A DNA stretch of 64,000 bases from Sulfitobacter sp. EhC04 (GTDB lineage Bacteria > Pseudomonadota > Alphaproteobacteria > Rhodobacterales > Rhodobacteraceae). The notes under the pieces are model-generated. The model had not been told where the DNA came from. It saw only the letters and a list, made by a program, of their open reading frames with translations, and searched no databases. Positions 54,871-63,976 of the stretch are shown here, piece by piece (the stretch's first letter is position 1; every line of letters starts with the position of its first letter). The position numbers were made by a program, and so were the translations under genes. The stretch lies in assembly GCF_001650875.1 (NCBI RefSeq), contig NZ_LXYI01000008.1:225489-289488 (forward strand), read 5' to 3'.

Positions 54871-55140
54871 ATGTCGATCACTGCAGAAGAAAAGACACGC
54901 CTGATCAAGGAATTCGGTGCTTCGGAAGGCGACACAGGTTCGCCCGAAGTACAGGTTGCCGTGCTCAGCTCGCGTATCGCAACGCTGACAGAGCACTTCA
55001 AGACCCACAAGAAAGACAACCACGGCCGCCGTGGCCTGCTCAAGATGGTGGCAACACGCCGCAAGCTGCTGGACTATGTCAAAAGCAAGGATGTGGCCCG
55101 TTACCAGGACCTGATCCAACGTCTGGGCCTGCGCCGCTAA
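54871..55140 (+). CDS. rpsO: 30S ribosomal protein S15
   Basis: 89 residues with AAGGAGA ahead of the ATG. Hallmarks are [40 protein letters not shown] and [12 protein letters not shown]. It binds 16S rRNA helices 20-22 early in 30S assembly. Its own promoter candidate and a strong terminator bound it, and pnp follows, as is usual. Confidence 0.98.
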   Translation: MSITAEEKTRLIKEFGASEGDTGSPEVQVAVLSSRIATLTEHFKTHKKDNHGRRGLLKMVATRRKLLDYVKSKDVARYQDLIQRLGLRR

Positions 55141-55162
55141 GCGCCTATCGGTTTTGATAAAA

Positions 55163-55197
55163 GGGCCGCTTTCCGCAAGGAAGGCGGCCCTTTTTTT
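55163..55197 (+). terminator. Rho-independent terminator after rpsO
   Basis: A 12-base stem (GGGCCGCTTTCC with GGAAGGCGGCCC, one wobble) closed by a GCAA tetraloop and followed by seven T. Confidence 0.95.
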
Positions 55198-55539
55198 GTT
55201 TGCGCAGTCGCGCATATCGCAAGCCCCGATTGCACCCCTCTGCTGACGCGATTTGCGGGGACGGAAGCGGATGCGATCAAGGTGCTGTGTGCCGCGTTCG
55301 GCACCCCGTCCGTCGCTCTGCCGGGACAGGCCGAAAACGCCATGCCGGATTGGCTGCGGGGCTGGTCAGCCAGCTGACCGGGGAGGCAATGCGCGCCCTT
55401 CCCCTCAAGTGCAAAACACTGTATGGGCGTCAAATCTGAAAGCCGGCGCCCGGACTCCAGCGCCTGACAAAGAAGATACCGGAGTCAGAGGGAATGCGCC
55501 CTCTATGCAAAGGCCTGCGGGCCAACACAGGAAACGTAG
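55198..55539 (+). other. Leader region upstream of pnp, no gene
   Basis: About 340 bases between the rpsO terminator and pnp. A plus-strand frame ending near 55377 (AFGTPSVALPGQAENAMPDW) might be a relic but has no start or ribosome site. In enterobacteria the pnp leader is folded and controls its own mRNA; no matching long hairpin is evident here. Confidence 0.45.
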
Positions 55540-57675
55540 ATGTTTAACGTAACGACGAAATCAATGCAGTGGGGCGAAGAAACGCTTACACTCGAAACAG
55601 GAAAAGTGGCCCGTCAGGCGGATGGGTCCGTGATTGCCACGCTGGGCGAAACCAGCGTGATGGCCAACGTGACATATGCACGTCAGCAAAAACCCGGTCA
55701 GGACTTCTTTCCGCTGACCGTCCACTACCAGGAAAAATACTATGCCGCCGGTAAAGTGCCGGGCGGTTTCTTCAAGCGCGAAGCGCGTCCGACCGAAAAG
55801 GAAACGCTGACCGCGCGCCTGATCGACCGTCCGATCCGCCCGCTGTTCGTCCCCGGCTTCAAGAACGAAGTGCTGGTGATGTGTACCGTGCTGAGCCACG
55901 ATCTGGTCAACGACCCCGACATGGTCGCGATGATTGCGGCCTCTGCCGCGCTGACCATTTCCGGCGCGCCCTTCATGGGCCCGATCGCCGGTTGCCGTGT
56001 CGGTTTCGAGGATGGCGAATACATCCTGAATCCCACTGTGGACGACATGCAGGACCTGCGCCTGAACCCCGAACAGCGCCTCGATCTGGTGGTTGCCGGG
56101 ACCAAGGATGCGGTCATGATGGTCGAATCCGAAGCCTATGAACTGTCCGAAGAGGAAATGCTGGGCGCGGTGAAATTCGCCCATGACAGCATCCAGCCGG
56201 TGATCGACCTGATCATCGACCTTGCCGAAGATTCGGCGAAAGAGCCGTTTGACTTCCAGCCGGTCGATTATTCCGAGCTGTCCGCAGCCGTGAAGAAAGC
56301 GGGCGAAAAAGACATGCGCGCCGCCTTCGCCATCGGTGACAAGCAGGAACGTACCGCCGCTGTTTCCGCGGCCCGCGACAAGATCAAGGAAAGCCTGAGC
56401 GAAGAGCAGCTTGCCGATGCGAACCTCGGTTCGGCGATGAAGAAGCTCGAAGCATCCATCCTGCGCGGTGACGTGGTCAAGACCGGCAAGCGTATCGACG
56501 GCCGCAAGACCGACGAAATCCGCGACATCGTGGCCGAGACAGGCATCCTGCCCCGGACCCACGGTTCGGCACTGTTCACCCGTGGTGAAACGCAGGGTCT
56601 GGTTGTGACCACGCTGGGCACCGGTGATGACGAACAGTTCATCGACGCGCTGCACGGCAACTTCAAATCCAACTTCCTGCTGCACTACAACTTCCCGCCC
56701 TATTCGGTTGGTGAAGTGGGTCGCGTATCCGGCCCTGGCCGCCGCGAGATTGGCCATGGCAAGCTGGCGTGGCGTGCGTTGCAGGCGGTTCTGCCCGCAT
56801 CAACCGACTTCCCCTATACCATCCGCGTCGTCTCGGAGATCACTGAATCCAACGGTTCGTCCTCCATGGCATCCGTCTGCGGTGGCTCCCTGTCGATGAT
56901 GGACGCGGGCGTGCCGCTGAAATCGGCAGTGGCCGGTGTGGCCATGGGTCTGATCCTGGAAGAAGACGGGTCTTACGCGATCCTGTCCGACATCCTGGGT
57001 GACGAAGACCACCTTGGCGACATGGATTTCAAGGTGGCCGGGACCGAAGCAGGCATCACCTCGCTTCAGATGGACATCAAGATCGCGGGCATCACGCCGG
57101 AGATCATGGAAAAGGCCCTCGCGCAGGCGAAAACCGGACGTATCCACATCCTGGGCGAGATGAACAAGGCGCTGTCGGGTGCGGCGGACTTCTCCGTTCA
57201 CGCACCGCGCATCGAAACGATGCAGATCCCCACGGACAAAATCCGTGAGGTCATCGGTTCCGGCGGCAAGGTCATCCGCGAGATCGTGGAAGTGTCGGGT
57301 GCCAAGGTCGACATCAACGACGAAGGCATCATCAAGATCGCAAGCCCCAACGGCGACGCGATCAAGAAGGCCTACGACATGATCCACTCCATCGTGGCAG
57401 AGCCCGAAGAAGGCGCAGTTTACACCGGTACGGTTGTCAAGATCGTGGACTTCGGTGCATTTGTGAACTTCTTTGGCAAGCGTGACGGTTTGGTGCATGT
57501 GTCCCAGATCGAGAACCGTCGCCTGAACCATCCGTCCGATGTGCTGAAGGAAGGCCAGGAAGTGAAAGTGAAACTTCTGGGCTTTGACGATCGCGGCAAG
57601 GTGCGCCTGTCGATGAAGGTTGTCGATCAGGAGACCGGCGAAGAAGTGAAGAAAGAGGAAAAAGTCGAGGATTGA
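55540..57675 (+). CDS. pnp: Polyribonucleotide nucleotidyltransferase
   Basis: 711 residues, full length. Two RNase PH domains (first from about 10, second from about 320 with [10 protein letters not shown] and the [17 protein letters not shown] / [20 protein letters not shown] regions carrying catalytic aspartates), then a KH domain ([14 protein letters not shown]) and an S1 domain ([20 protein letters not shown]) at the C-terminus. It degrades RNA 3'-to-5' with phosphate and is part of the degradosome. AGGAAA precedes the ATG. Confidence 0.98.
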   Translation: MFNVTTKSMQWGEETLTLETGKVARQADGSVIATLGETSVMANVTYARQQKPGQDFFPLTVHYQEKYYAAGKVPGGFFKREARPTEKETLTARLIDRPIRPLFVPGFKNEVLVMCTVLSHDLVNDPDMVAMIAASAALTISGAPFMGPIAGCRVGFEDGEYILNPTVDDMQDLRLNPEQRLDLVVAGTKDAVMMVESEAYELSEEEMLGAVKFAHDSIQPVIDLIIDLAEDSAKEPFDFQPVDYSELSAAVKKAGEKDMRAAFAIGDKQERTAAVSAARDKIKESLSEEQLADANLGSAMKKLEASILRGDVVKTGKRIDGRKTDEIRDIVAETGILPRTHGSALFTRGETQGLVVTTLGTGDDEQFIDALHGNFKSNFLLHYNFPPYSVGEVGRVSGPGRREIGHGKLAWRALQAVLPASTDFPYTIRVVSEITESNGSSSMASVCGGSLSMMDAGVPLKSAVAGVAMGLILEEDGSYAILSDILGDEDHLGDMDFKVAGTEAGITSLQMDIKIAGITPEIMEKALAQAKTGRIHILGEMNKALSGAADFSVHAPRIETMQIPTDKIREVIGSGGKVIREIVEVSGAKVDINDEGIIKIASPNGDAIKKAYDMIHSIVAEPEEGAVYTGTVVKIVDFGAFVNFFGKRDGLVHVSQIENRRLNHPSDVLKEGQEVKVKLLGFDDRGKVRLSMKVVDQETGEEVKKEEKVED

Positions 57676-57703
57676 TCCTTCGACTCCTTTTTGGACCAAT
57701 CGA

Positions 57704-57732
57704 GGCCCCTGCGCGATGCGCGGGGGCCTTTT
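57704..57732 (+). terminator. Rho-independent terminator after pnp
   Basis: An 11-base stem (GGCCCCTGCGC with GCGCGGGGGCC, one wobble) around GAT, followed by TTTT. Confidence 0.88.
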
Positions 57733-57836
57733 GCGTCTGCGGGTCGCGCAGCACCGGGTCAGGATTTCCGCAATTGCCCTCGGGCGCGGGCGGGTTATGT
57801 TGAGCCTGAACCGCTATCGCGCCTGAGGAGACCCAT

Positions 57837-58397
57837 ATGCCACTGATGAACCGCCGCAACCTTCTGATCACCGGCGCTGCTGCGCTTGTTGCCCCGCCTG
57901 CATTTTCCGCGACCGAGGGTTACAAGATACCGGACCACCAGCAGGCCAGAATCGTGCGCATCAGGGACAGGTTTGCGCCCGGCGAAATTCATGTCGATCC
58001 TGGGCAATTCGCCCTCTACTGGACATTGGAAGGGGGCAAGGCCGTCCGCTATCCGGTCGGTATCGGCAAGGAAGGGCGCTATTATTCCGGCACCTTCCGG
58101 GTGGGCCGCAAGGCCGACTGGCCCCGCTGGACGCCAACCAAGAACATGATCCGCCGGGAACCACATATCTATGCCAAATACGCAGCCGGAATGCCCGGTG
58201 GCGGCCCCAACCCGCTGGGCGCGCGGGCGCTTTATCTGTACACGGGCAGTCGGGATTCCCTTCTGCGCATTCATGGCACACCCCAGCCCGAAAACGTGGG
58301 GTACGCCGTATCGAACGGCTGCGTGCGCATGTTCAACGCCCATGTCATTGACCTGGCCAACCGCGTGCCGAATGGCACCCGCGTTGTCCTGCACTAG
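57837..58397 (+). CDS. L,D-transpeptidase (YkuD family), exported
   Basis: 186 residues. The N-terminal MNRRNLLITGAAALVAPPAF with twin arginines suggests Tat or Sec export. YkuD signature: H146 in RIHGTPQPEN and catalytic C162 in SNGCVRMFNAHV. It forms 3-3 peptidoglycan cross-links or attaches proteins to the wall. TGAGGAG lies before the ATG. It follows the pnp terminator, so has its own promoter. Confidence 0.9.
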   Translation: MPLMNRRNLLITGAAALVAPPAFSATEGYKIPDHQQARIVRIRDRFAPGEIHVDPGQFALYWTLEGGKAVRYPVGIGKEGRYYSGTFRVGRKADWPRWTPTKNMIRREPHIYAKYAAGMPGGGPNPLGARALYLYTGSRDSLLRIHGTPQPENVGYAVSNGCVRMFNAHVIDLANRVPNGTRVVLH

Positions 58398-58428
58398 GGT
58401 CACGGCCCGGCGCCAGGGAACCTGACAG

Positions 58429-59136
58429 ATGCGATCCCTGATCATACACATGCCCGAACCGGGCGCGCGGGCAGACAATGTCGCGCGGCTGCTGGGGGTC
58501 CTGCCCGCTGCCGGGATCATGCCTGCCGTGAATGGCCGTGAGGTGATGCAAACCAGCGGGGCAAAGGTGCAGAACGGCAACCGCCACACCCCGCCCTATC
58601 CCTTCGCCATGGGGCCGGGAGAGGTCGGCTGTTTCCTGAGCCACCGCAAATGCTGGCAGGACATCGCAGACGGGCCTGACCCCTATGTCCTGATTGCCGA
58701 GGATGATCTGGTAATTGACCCGGCACCATGGGACAGGGCCATCGCCTTGGTCGCGGCCCATGCGACCGAGGAAAGCTTTATCCGGTTGCCCGCAAAAGAC
58801 CGCGAAAGGCGCGCTGCGGTGCTGGCACAGAATGGGGAAGCCACTCTTTTCCTGCCCCGTGTGATCGGTCTGCAAACCGTCTGCCAGGTTGTCGGACGGG
58901 CGGCAGCGCGGCGATTGCTGGCGGCGACCGAACCCCTGGACCGCCCCGTTGATACGACGCTGCAAATGCATTGGATCACCGGCCAGCCGGTCCATACGAT
59001 CTGGCCCAGCGGCGTGGGCGAGATGCCGGGCACCTCGACTATCCAGAAAAAGACCCGCGCCAGCGGCAAGCTGATGCGGGAAATCAGGCGCGCGATCTAC
59101 CGGACGCGGATCAAGGCGAGACCACAGCGGGGCTGA
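58429..59136 (+). CDS. Glycosyltransferase family 25 (LPS-type) protein
   Basis: 235 residues. GPGEVGCFLSHRKCW at 63-77 and the metal-binding EDDL at 91-94 in VLIAEDDLVIDP are GT25 landmarks. It probably adds galactose or a similar sugar to a cell-surface glycan. The basic C-terminus (KLMREIRRAIYRTRIKAR) may contact the membrane. It lies 31 bases after the transpeptidase gene. Confidence 0.85.
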   Translation: MRSLIIHMPEPGARADNVARLLGVLPAAGIMPAVNGREVMQTSGAKVQNGNRHTPPYPFAMGPGEVGCFLSHRKCWQDIADGPDPYVLIAEDDLVIDPAPWDRAIALVAAHATEESFIRLPAKDRERRAAVLAQNGEATLFLPRVIGLQTVCQVVGRAAARRLLAATEPLDRPVDTTLQMHWITGQPVHTIWPSGVGEMPGTSTIQKKTRASGKLMREIRRAIYRTRIKARPQRG

Positions 59137-59157
59137 CGACAGGCCCGCCTGACGGCA

Positions 59158-59568
59158 TCACGACAGTGCGTCCTTGAACTTGAGAAACGCAGGGTCCTTC
59201 ATCACGCGGGCGTTCATCGCGTCTCGCAGGGCCCCGATGGATTTTTGCGGGCGCATGACCACTTCGAAACAGGCGATCAGCCCGTCATCTCCCAGGGTGA
59301 TCAGATCGACCCCCACGGCATCAAACGCGCCAATCCTGCATTGAAACTCCAGCGCCCAGTCGTTGCCCGCGCCCATGACCCGGCGATAGCGGAAATCGGT
59401 AAACACCTGGCCTACGTGGCCCAGAACCGCTGCTACGGCGTCACGGCCATTCCAGGTCTTCCAATAGGTTGGCGGCAGGAAGGTGACATCAGCCGCCAAA
59501 AGCGGCGCGATCGCAGTGTGATCGCCCGAGGCGATGACGGTTTGTATTTTCTCGATCGTGGGGTGCAT
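59158..59568 (-). CDS. SnoaL/NTF2-like fold protein
   Basis: 136 residues from ATG 59568 (MHPTIEKIQTVIASGD), shorter than the maximal frame, because the upstream part overlaps the start of the divergent gene. HTAIAPLLAADVTFLPP, VAAVLGHVGQVFTDFRY and ISEFE-like FEVVMRP strands give the cone-shaped NTF2 fold. Possible enzyme or ligand-binding protein; no catalytic motif assignable. Confidence 0.75.
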   Translation of the reverse strand: MHPTIEKIQTVIASGDHTAIAPLLAADVTFLPPTYWKTWNGRDAVAAVLGHVGQVFTDFRYRRVMGAGNDWALEFQCRIGAFDAVGVDLITLGDDGLIACFEVVMRPQKSIGALRDAMNARVMKDPAFLKFKDALS

Positions 59569-59626
59569 GGGGGCCTCATTTCGGCTGGTGGCTTGAAAAC
59601 CCACCCTACATCTGAGACGGGAAGGG

Positions 59627-60274
59627 ATGGAAACGGAATATAACCCGCCGCAGGACCCGCTGGTGATCCTGCACGAAGATGCCGAGGTGCTGCTGGTGGA
59701 CAAACCCAGCGGCCTGCTCAGCGTGCCGGGCAAGGGCCCGCATCTGGCCGACTGCCTGCTGACCCGCATTCAGCAGGTGTTCCCCGAGGCGCTTCTGGTC
59801 CACCGGCTGGACCGGGACACCTCGGGGGTGATGATCTTTGCGATGACGCCCTATGCCCAGCGGCACCTTGGCCTGCAGTTCGAAAAACGGATGACCCGCA
59901 AGACCTATGTGGCGCGGGTCTGGGGCGTGCCGGAGGAGCCTGCCGGCACCATCGACCTGCCGTTGATCGTTGATTGGCCCAACCGCCCGCTGCAAAAGGT
60001 CTGCCACGAGACCGGCAAGCCCGCACAGACCGAGTGGAAGCGGATCAAGGACGAGGGGGACACCGCCCGTGTGCGGATGTTTCCCAAGACCGGGCGCAGT
60101 CACCAGTTGCGGGTCCATATGCTGAGCATCGGGCATCCGATCCTGGGTGACCCGTTTTACGCCACGGGTCCGGCGCGCGACTTTCCACGCCTGATGCTGC
60201 ATTCAGAGGAGTTGCGGTTCAATCACCCGCAGGGCGGACGATCGACCAGGGTGCGCTCGAAGGCGCCCTTCTAG
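59627..60274 (+). CDS. RluA-family RNA pseudouridine synthase
   Basis: 215 residues. The catalytic aspartate is D62 in VHRLDRDTSGVM; VDKPSGLLSVPGKGPHL, RKTYVARVWG and KTGRSHQLRVHMLSIGHPIL follow in order. There is no S4 domain, like RluA rather than RluC/D. Target rRNA or tRNA position not determinable. Confidence 0.92.
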   Translation: METEYNPPQDPLVILHEDAEVLLVDKPSGLLSVPGKGPHLADCLLTRIQQVFPEALLVHRLDRDTSGVMIFAMTPYAQRHLGLQFEKRMTRKTYVARVWGVPEEPAGTIDLPLIVDWPNRPLQKVCHETGKPAQTEWKRIKDEGDTARVRMFPKTGRSHQLRVHMLSIGHPILGDPFYATGPARDFPRLMLHSEELRFNHPQGGRSTRVRSKAPF

Positions 60275-60287
60275 GCGCGGCAGGAAG

Positions 60288-60331
60288 CCGAATTTTTCGA
60301 AAAATTCGGACCGGAGTTTTTGAAAACTCCG
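60288..60331. repeat. Double-palindrome element, copy 1
   Basis: A perfect 22-base palindrome (60288-60309, half CCGAATTTTTC) is followed after two bases by CGGAGTTTT-TG-AAAACTCCG (60312-60331). The same two-hairpin unit recurs at 60391-60435. It lies after the pseudouridine synthase gene, before the facing GT11 gene. Confidence 0.9.
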
Positions 60332-60390
60332 CGGGCACGCATCTGTTGGCGAGACGAGGGTCGAGAGAAAGGACCACTGTCCGGAACTAA

Positions 60391-60435
60391 CCAAATTTTT
60401 CGAAAAATTTGGTCCGGAGTTTTTGAAAACTCCGG
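60391..60435. repeat. Double-palindrome element, copy 2
   Basis: A perfect 22-base palindrome (60391-60412, half CCAAATTTTTC) is followed by CCGGAGTTTT-TG-AAAACTCCGG (60414-60435). Relative to copy 1, the third base G to A is matched by C to T in the opposite arm, so pairing is kept. It ends five bases before the GT11 stop codon. Confidence 0.9.
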
Positions 60436-60439
60436 CGCG

Positions 60440-61282
60440 TCAACCAATGGCAATCCAGTCAACGGGCAGGATGTCCGGATTGCGCTGGTGGTCATTGGCA
60501 AACCACCGGGCCGGGGCGGCCACCCGGCGGCCGTCATGGGCATTCAGCCATGCCGACCACCAACTGAAGGTGGAATTAGCGATCACGTTGTGCTGGCACA
60601 GCGACATCAGGCGCATGTCCTCATGGGCGGTTTCGCGCCCGTTCAGATCCACCACCACCTTGTCGAAAGGCACCGTCAGGTTGTCGCGCGCCCAGGCCGG
60701 GTCATCGGAAAAGACAAAGACCGTCGGCGCCTCGGGCAACCCCTGCGTCACGGCGGCCAGCGCCGCGTCATAATAGGCCTGATCGCAGACCGCCGTTGCC
60801 CCCAGCGCCACGTAATCGCCGCGCCGCACATGCAGCGCCACCGATGGCCCCGCCGCGATCTGCCGTGCCATGTCGGCATTCTCGGGCGACATGGGCGGCA
60901 CCATCGTGAACACCTCGCGCAGATGATCCTTGATCCCGGCAAAATACCTTTCGCTCTGCCAGTACCCATGCAAATAGCTTTCATCACCCCAGTCTTCGAA
61001 AGCAGGGTCATAGCCCAGCCCCTTTTCACGGCGCAGCCGGGGTGAGCGCCCCAGAAGCCGCCACATGCCATAGGCAAGCCGCCTGCGGTCCTGATCCGGG
61101 GGCAGATTGGCAGGCGGGACCACTGGCAGATCAAAGATATCGGTCAGGTTTCCCTGCCCCTTGGCCGCCGCCCTGCGCGGATCAAGCGCGACAGCAACGC
61201 CCAGCCGCGCCGCCAACTGAGCGGCGGCTGCGTATTGAAACATCTGGTTGCCGAGAAAGCCATGCAGCCGGGTATAGATCAT
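60440..61282 (-). CDS. Alpha-1,2-fucosyltransferase-like glycosyltransferase (GT11)
   Basis: 280 residues from ATG 61282. GT11 signatures: LHGFLGNQMFQYAAAAQLA at 7-25, HVRRGDY at 151-157 and NSTFSWWSAWLNAHDGR near 240. It transfers fucose or a related sugar from a GDP-donor to a surface glycan. Start set by the family N-terminus; a longer frame upstream is not supported. Ends beside the double-palindrome repeat. Confidence 0.88.
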   Translation of the reverse strand: MIYTRLHGFLGNQMFQYAAAAQLAARLGVAVALDPRRAAAKGQGNLTDIFDLPVVPPANLPPDQDRRRLAYGMWRLLGRSPRLRREKGLGYDPAFEDWGDESYLHGYWQSERYFAGIKDHLREVFTMVPPMSPENADMARQIAAGPSVALHVRRGDYVALGATAVCDQAYYDAALAAVTQGLPEAPTVFVFSDDPAWARDNLTVPFDKVVVDLNGRETAHEDMRLMSLCQHNVIANSTFSWWSAWLNAHDGRRVAAPARWFANDHQRNPDILPVDWIAIG

Positions 61283-61508
61283 GGGCACCTTTCTGGAAGT
61301 ACATGGCCTTTTTAGGATAACCGCTTGCCACATCCCAGATCAAATCAGGACCACCGCGCAGGAAAGCGCGCTTTGGACCAGGGGTATCGCACCCGTCTCC
61401 CATAGGGCTCGAACCAATGGCACCTCAATGGGCACCCCTCGTGGAGGTCGATACTGCCAAATAGACCTCCCCCGGAGGGTCCCGCACCCGCGTCACGCGC
61501 AGGAAAAG

Positions 61509-61533
61509 AAAAAGGGCCACCCGAAGGCAGCCC
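61509..61533 (-). terminator. Terminator of the aldehyde dehydrogenase gene
   Basis: Read leftward, an 8-base stem (GGGCTGCC with GGTGGCCC, two wobbles) closed by a TTCG tetraloop and followed by five T, 26 bases after the stop codon. Confidence 0.85.
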
Positions 61534-61559
61534 TGTCCTATCGCCGATGGTGGAAAAGG

Positions 61560-62999
61560 CTATTCGGCGGCCCAGCCCGATACCGCCTTGATCTCGGTGA
61601 AATCCTCGATCCCGTAGAGACCGCCCTCGCGCCCGTTGCCGGACCGCTTCATCCCGCCAAAGGGGGAGCCCGCGGCGCGGCCCTGGCCGTTCATCTCGAC
61701 CATGCCCGACCGCAACTGACGCGCCAGCCGGTTGCGACGCGTGCCATCGGTGCTCTGGACGTAATTGGTCAGGCCATAGACCGTATCGTTGGCGATCTCG
61801 ACGGCCTGCTCCTCGGTGTCGAATTTCATGATCGACAGGACCGGACCAAAGATTTCCTCGCGTGCGATGGTCATGTCGGGAGTCACATCGGCAAAGACCG
61901 TCGGTTTGACAAAGAAGCCGCGGTTCAACCCGTCTGGCCGGCCCGTGCCACCGGCAACCAGCCGCGCGCCTTCGTCGATGCCCTTCTGGATCAGGTCCTG
62001 GATCTTGTTGAACTGGACCTCGTTGACGACGGGGCCAATGTGACGCCCCTCTTCCGACGCCGGGCCGACTGTGATCTTGCCGGCAACCACACCGGCCTCT
62101 TCGACGGTCTTGTCATAGATGCTCGCCTCGACCAGCATCCGGCTGGGCGCGTTGCAGGATTGACCGGTGTTCTGCATCATATGCATCACGCCGCGCTTGA
62201 CGGCCTTCTCGTCCGCATCCGCAAAGATGATATTGGCACCCTTTCCGCCCAGTTCCAGGTGCACCTTCTTGAGCGTATCCGCCGCGTTCTTGGAAATCGC
62301 GGTGCCCGCGCGGGTCGAGCCGGTGAAGCTGACCATGTCCACGTCCTCATGCGATGAAAGCTGGCTGCCGACGCCCACGCCGTCACCGTTGACGAGGTTG
62401 AAGACCCCCTTGGGGAAACCGGCCTCATGCATCAGCTCGGCAAAGATCATCGCGTCCAGCGGGCTTTCCTCGGAGGGTTTCAGCACCATGGTACAGCCCG
62501 CCACAACAGCGGCACCGACCTTGAGCGTGATCTGGTTCATCGGCCAGTTCCACGGTGTGATCAGCGCGGCCACGCCGACCGCCTCGCGGATGATCCGGTC
62601 ATTCGGGGCGTGATCGCCCAGCGGCGCCTCGAAGTGGAAGTCCTTTGCGGCCTTGATGAAGTTGCTCAGGTGCCATGTGCCTGCCCCGACCTGGCTGGCC
62701 CGCGACATCTCGATGGGCGCGCCCATTTCGGTGCTCATGGCCGTTGCAAGGTCCTCTGCGCGGGTCTTGTAGACCTCCAGCAGTTTTTCCAGCAGCGCGA
62801 TCCGTTCCGCCGGCGGTGTGGCCATCCAGCCCGGTAGGGCGGCCTTGGCGGCGGCGACGGCCTTGTCGGTGTCTTCCTGACCGCCCAGCGAGATCACCGC
62901 GCAGGGCTCTTCGGTGGAGGGGTCGATCACGTTGTGATCATTGGGTTTGGCGGGGGCGACCCACGCACCATTGATGTAGAACTCACGTTTCTCCAGCAT
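61560..62999 (-). CDS. NAD(P)-dependent aldehyde dehydrogenase
   Basis: 479 residues, standard length. Catalytic E249 in LELGGKGAN and nucleophile C282 in NTGQSCNAPSR; PWNWPMNQ (149-156) and FTGSTRAG are cofactor motifs; the end has EIFGPVLSIMKFD. It oxidises an aldehyde to the acid. Canonical throughout, in contrast to the divergent ALDH at 38321-40057. Divergent from the peroxiredoxin gene. Confidence 0.93.
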   Translation of the reverse strand: MLEKREFYINGAWVAPAKPNDHNVIDPSTEEPCAVISLGGQEDTDKAVAAAKAALPGWMATPPAERIALLEKLLEVYKTRAEDLATAMSTEMGAPIEMSRASQVGAGTWHLSNFIKAAKDFHFEAPLGDHAPNDRIIREAVGVAALITPWNWPMNQITLKVGAAVVAGCTMVLKPSEESPLDAMIFAELMHEAGFPKGVFNLVNGDGVGVGSQLSSHEDVDMVSFTGSTRAGTAISKNAADTLKKVHLELGGKGANIIFADADEKAVKRGVMHMMQNTGQSCNAPSRMLVEASIYDKTVEEAGVVAGKITVGPASEEGRHIGPVVNEVQFNKIQDLIQKGIDEGARLVAGGTGRPDGLNRGFFVKPTVFADVTPDMTIAREEIFGPVLSIMKFDTEEQAVEIANDTVYGLTNYVQSTDGTRRNRLARQLRSGMVEMNGQGRAAGSPFGGMKRSGNGREGGLYGIEDFTEIKAVSGWAAE

Positions 63000-63157
63000 C
63001 GGAAAACTCCTTGTTGTTATGACGGGGCAGGCCCCAGGACGCTGCCAGATTTGGCGCCACTTTGTCAGGGCGCGCGGGGGCCTGCAAGAGAGGGTATGGA
63101 ATGTCGCCGATTAATCCTTACCTTATGGAAAAGCAGACAACTGACCCGGAGGATAAC

Positions 63158-63814
63158 ATGGGCTTGCGCATTAACGACACGATTCCCGATCTGACCGTAG
63201 AAACCGATCAGGGCAGCATCACGTTGCACGATTTTGTCGGTGACAACTGGATGATCCTGTTTTCCCACCCCAAGGATTTCACCCCCGTCTGCACCACCGA
63301 ATTCGGTGCCGTGGCCCAATTGGCCGACGAATGGGAGAAACGCGGCACCAAGGTGCTGGGGGTCAGCGTTGACGGGGTCGAAGACCACAAGAAATGGAAG
63401 GGTGACATCGAAAAGGTCGCCGGGACAAAGGCCGGTTTCCCGATTATCGCGGATGCCGGGCTTGAGGTCTCCAAGGCCTTCGACATGCTGCCTGCCGAAG
63501 CCTATATGCCCGATGGCCGCACCCCGGCGGACAGCGCCACGGTGCGCTCTGTCTTTATCATCGGGCCGGACAAGAAGCTGAAACTGTCGATGACCTATCC
63601 GATGACAGTGGGCCGTAACTTTGCCGAAGTACTGCGCGCGCTGGACGGGTTGCAGACCTCGACTGGCCAAGGCGTGGCGACGCCCGCAAACTGGAATGTG
63701 GGGGACGACGTGATCATCCCCGCCACCGTGTCCGACGCCGACGCCAAGGCCCGGTTCGGTGAGTTCACCACCGTTCTGCCCTACCTGAGGACCGCCAAGC
63801 TGCCCAGCGCCTGA
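63158..63814 (+). CDS. 1-Cys peroxiredoxin (Prx6 type)
   Basis: 218 residues from ATG 63158, which has GGAGG 7 bases upstream; longer in-frame starts lack one. The peroxidatic C45 lies in HPKDFTPVCTTE (T42, C45), with R128-region SATVRSVFIIGPDKKL and the C-terminal Prx6 dimer domain (NWNVGDDVIIPATVSD). There is no resolving cysteine of the 2-Cys type. It reduces hydrogen peroxide and organic hydroperoxides. Confidence 0.93.
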   Translation: MGLRINDTIPDLTVETDQGSITLHDFVGDNWMILFSHPKDFTPVCTTEFGAVAQLADEWEKRGTKVLGVSVDGVEDHKKWKGDIEKVAGTKAGFPIIADAGLEVSKAFDMLPAEAYMPDGRTPADSATVRSVFIIGPDKKLKLSMTYPMTVGRNFAEVLRALDGLQTSTGQGVATPANWNVGDDVIIPATVSDADAKARFGEFTTVLPYLRTAKLPSA

Positions 63815-63848
63815 CCGGGTTCTTGATTACCGGAACGACGAACTTCTT

Positions 63849-63882
63849 TGACAGGATGCAGCGGGAAATCTGCGTCCTGTCA
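63849..63882 (+). other. Hairpin downstream of peroxiredoxin gene
   Basis: The arms TGACAGGATGCAG (63849-63861) and CTGCGTCCTGTCA (63870-63882) pair over 13 bases with one wobble around CGGGAAAT. A run of G, not T, follows, so it is a stem-loop of uncertain role (mRNA 3' protection or a weak terminator). Confidence 0.6.
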
Positions 63883-63932
63883 GGGGGGGCGCCACGCGAT
63901 ATTGACACTGACGTCTCGCATTTCTGACCCAA

Positions 63933-63976
63933 AGCGGACATTTGCCGCGGGGCGGAGTAATGTCCGCTGAGCGGAC
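63933..63976. repeat. Overlapping AGCGGAC inverted repeats at right edge
   Basis: AGCGGACATT (63933-63942) is the exact inverse of AATGTCCGCT (63959-63968), and GTCCGCT-G-AGCGGAC (63962-63976) forms a second hairpin, so one arm can pair either way. No gene is seen from 63815 to the window end. Confidence 0.6.

Noticed and set aside
55561..56757. Long leftward open frame opposite pnp
   Set aside because: pnp is certain on the other strand; the antisense product shows no known domain.
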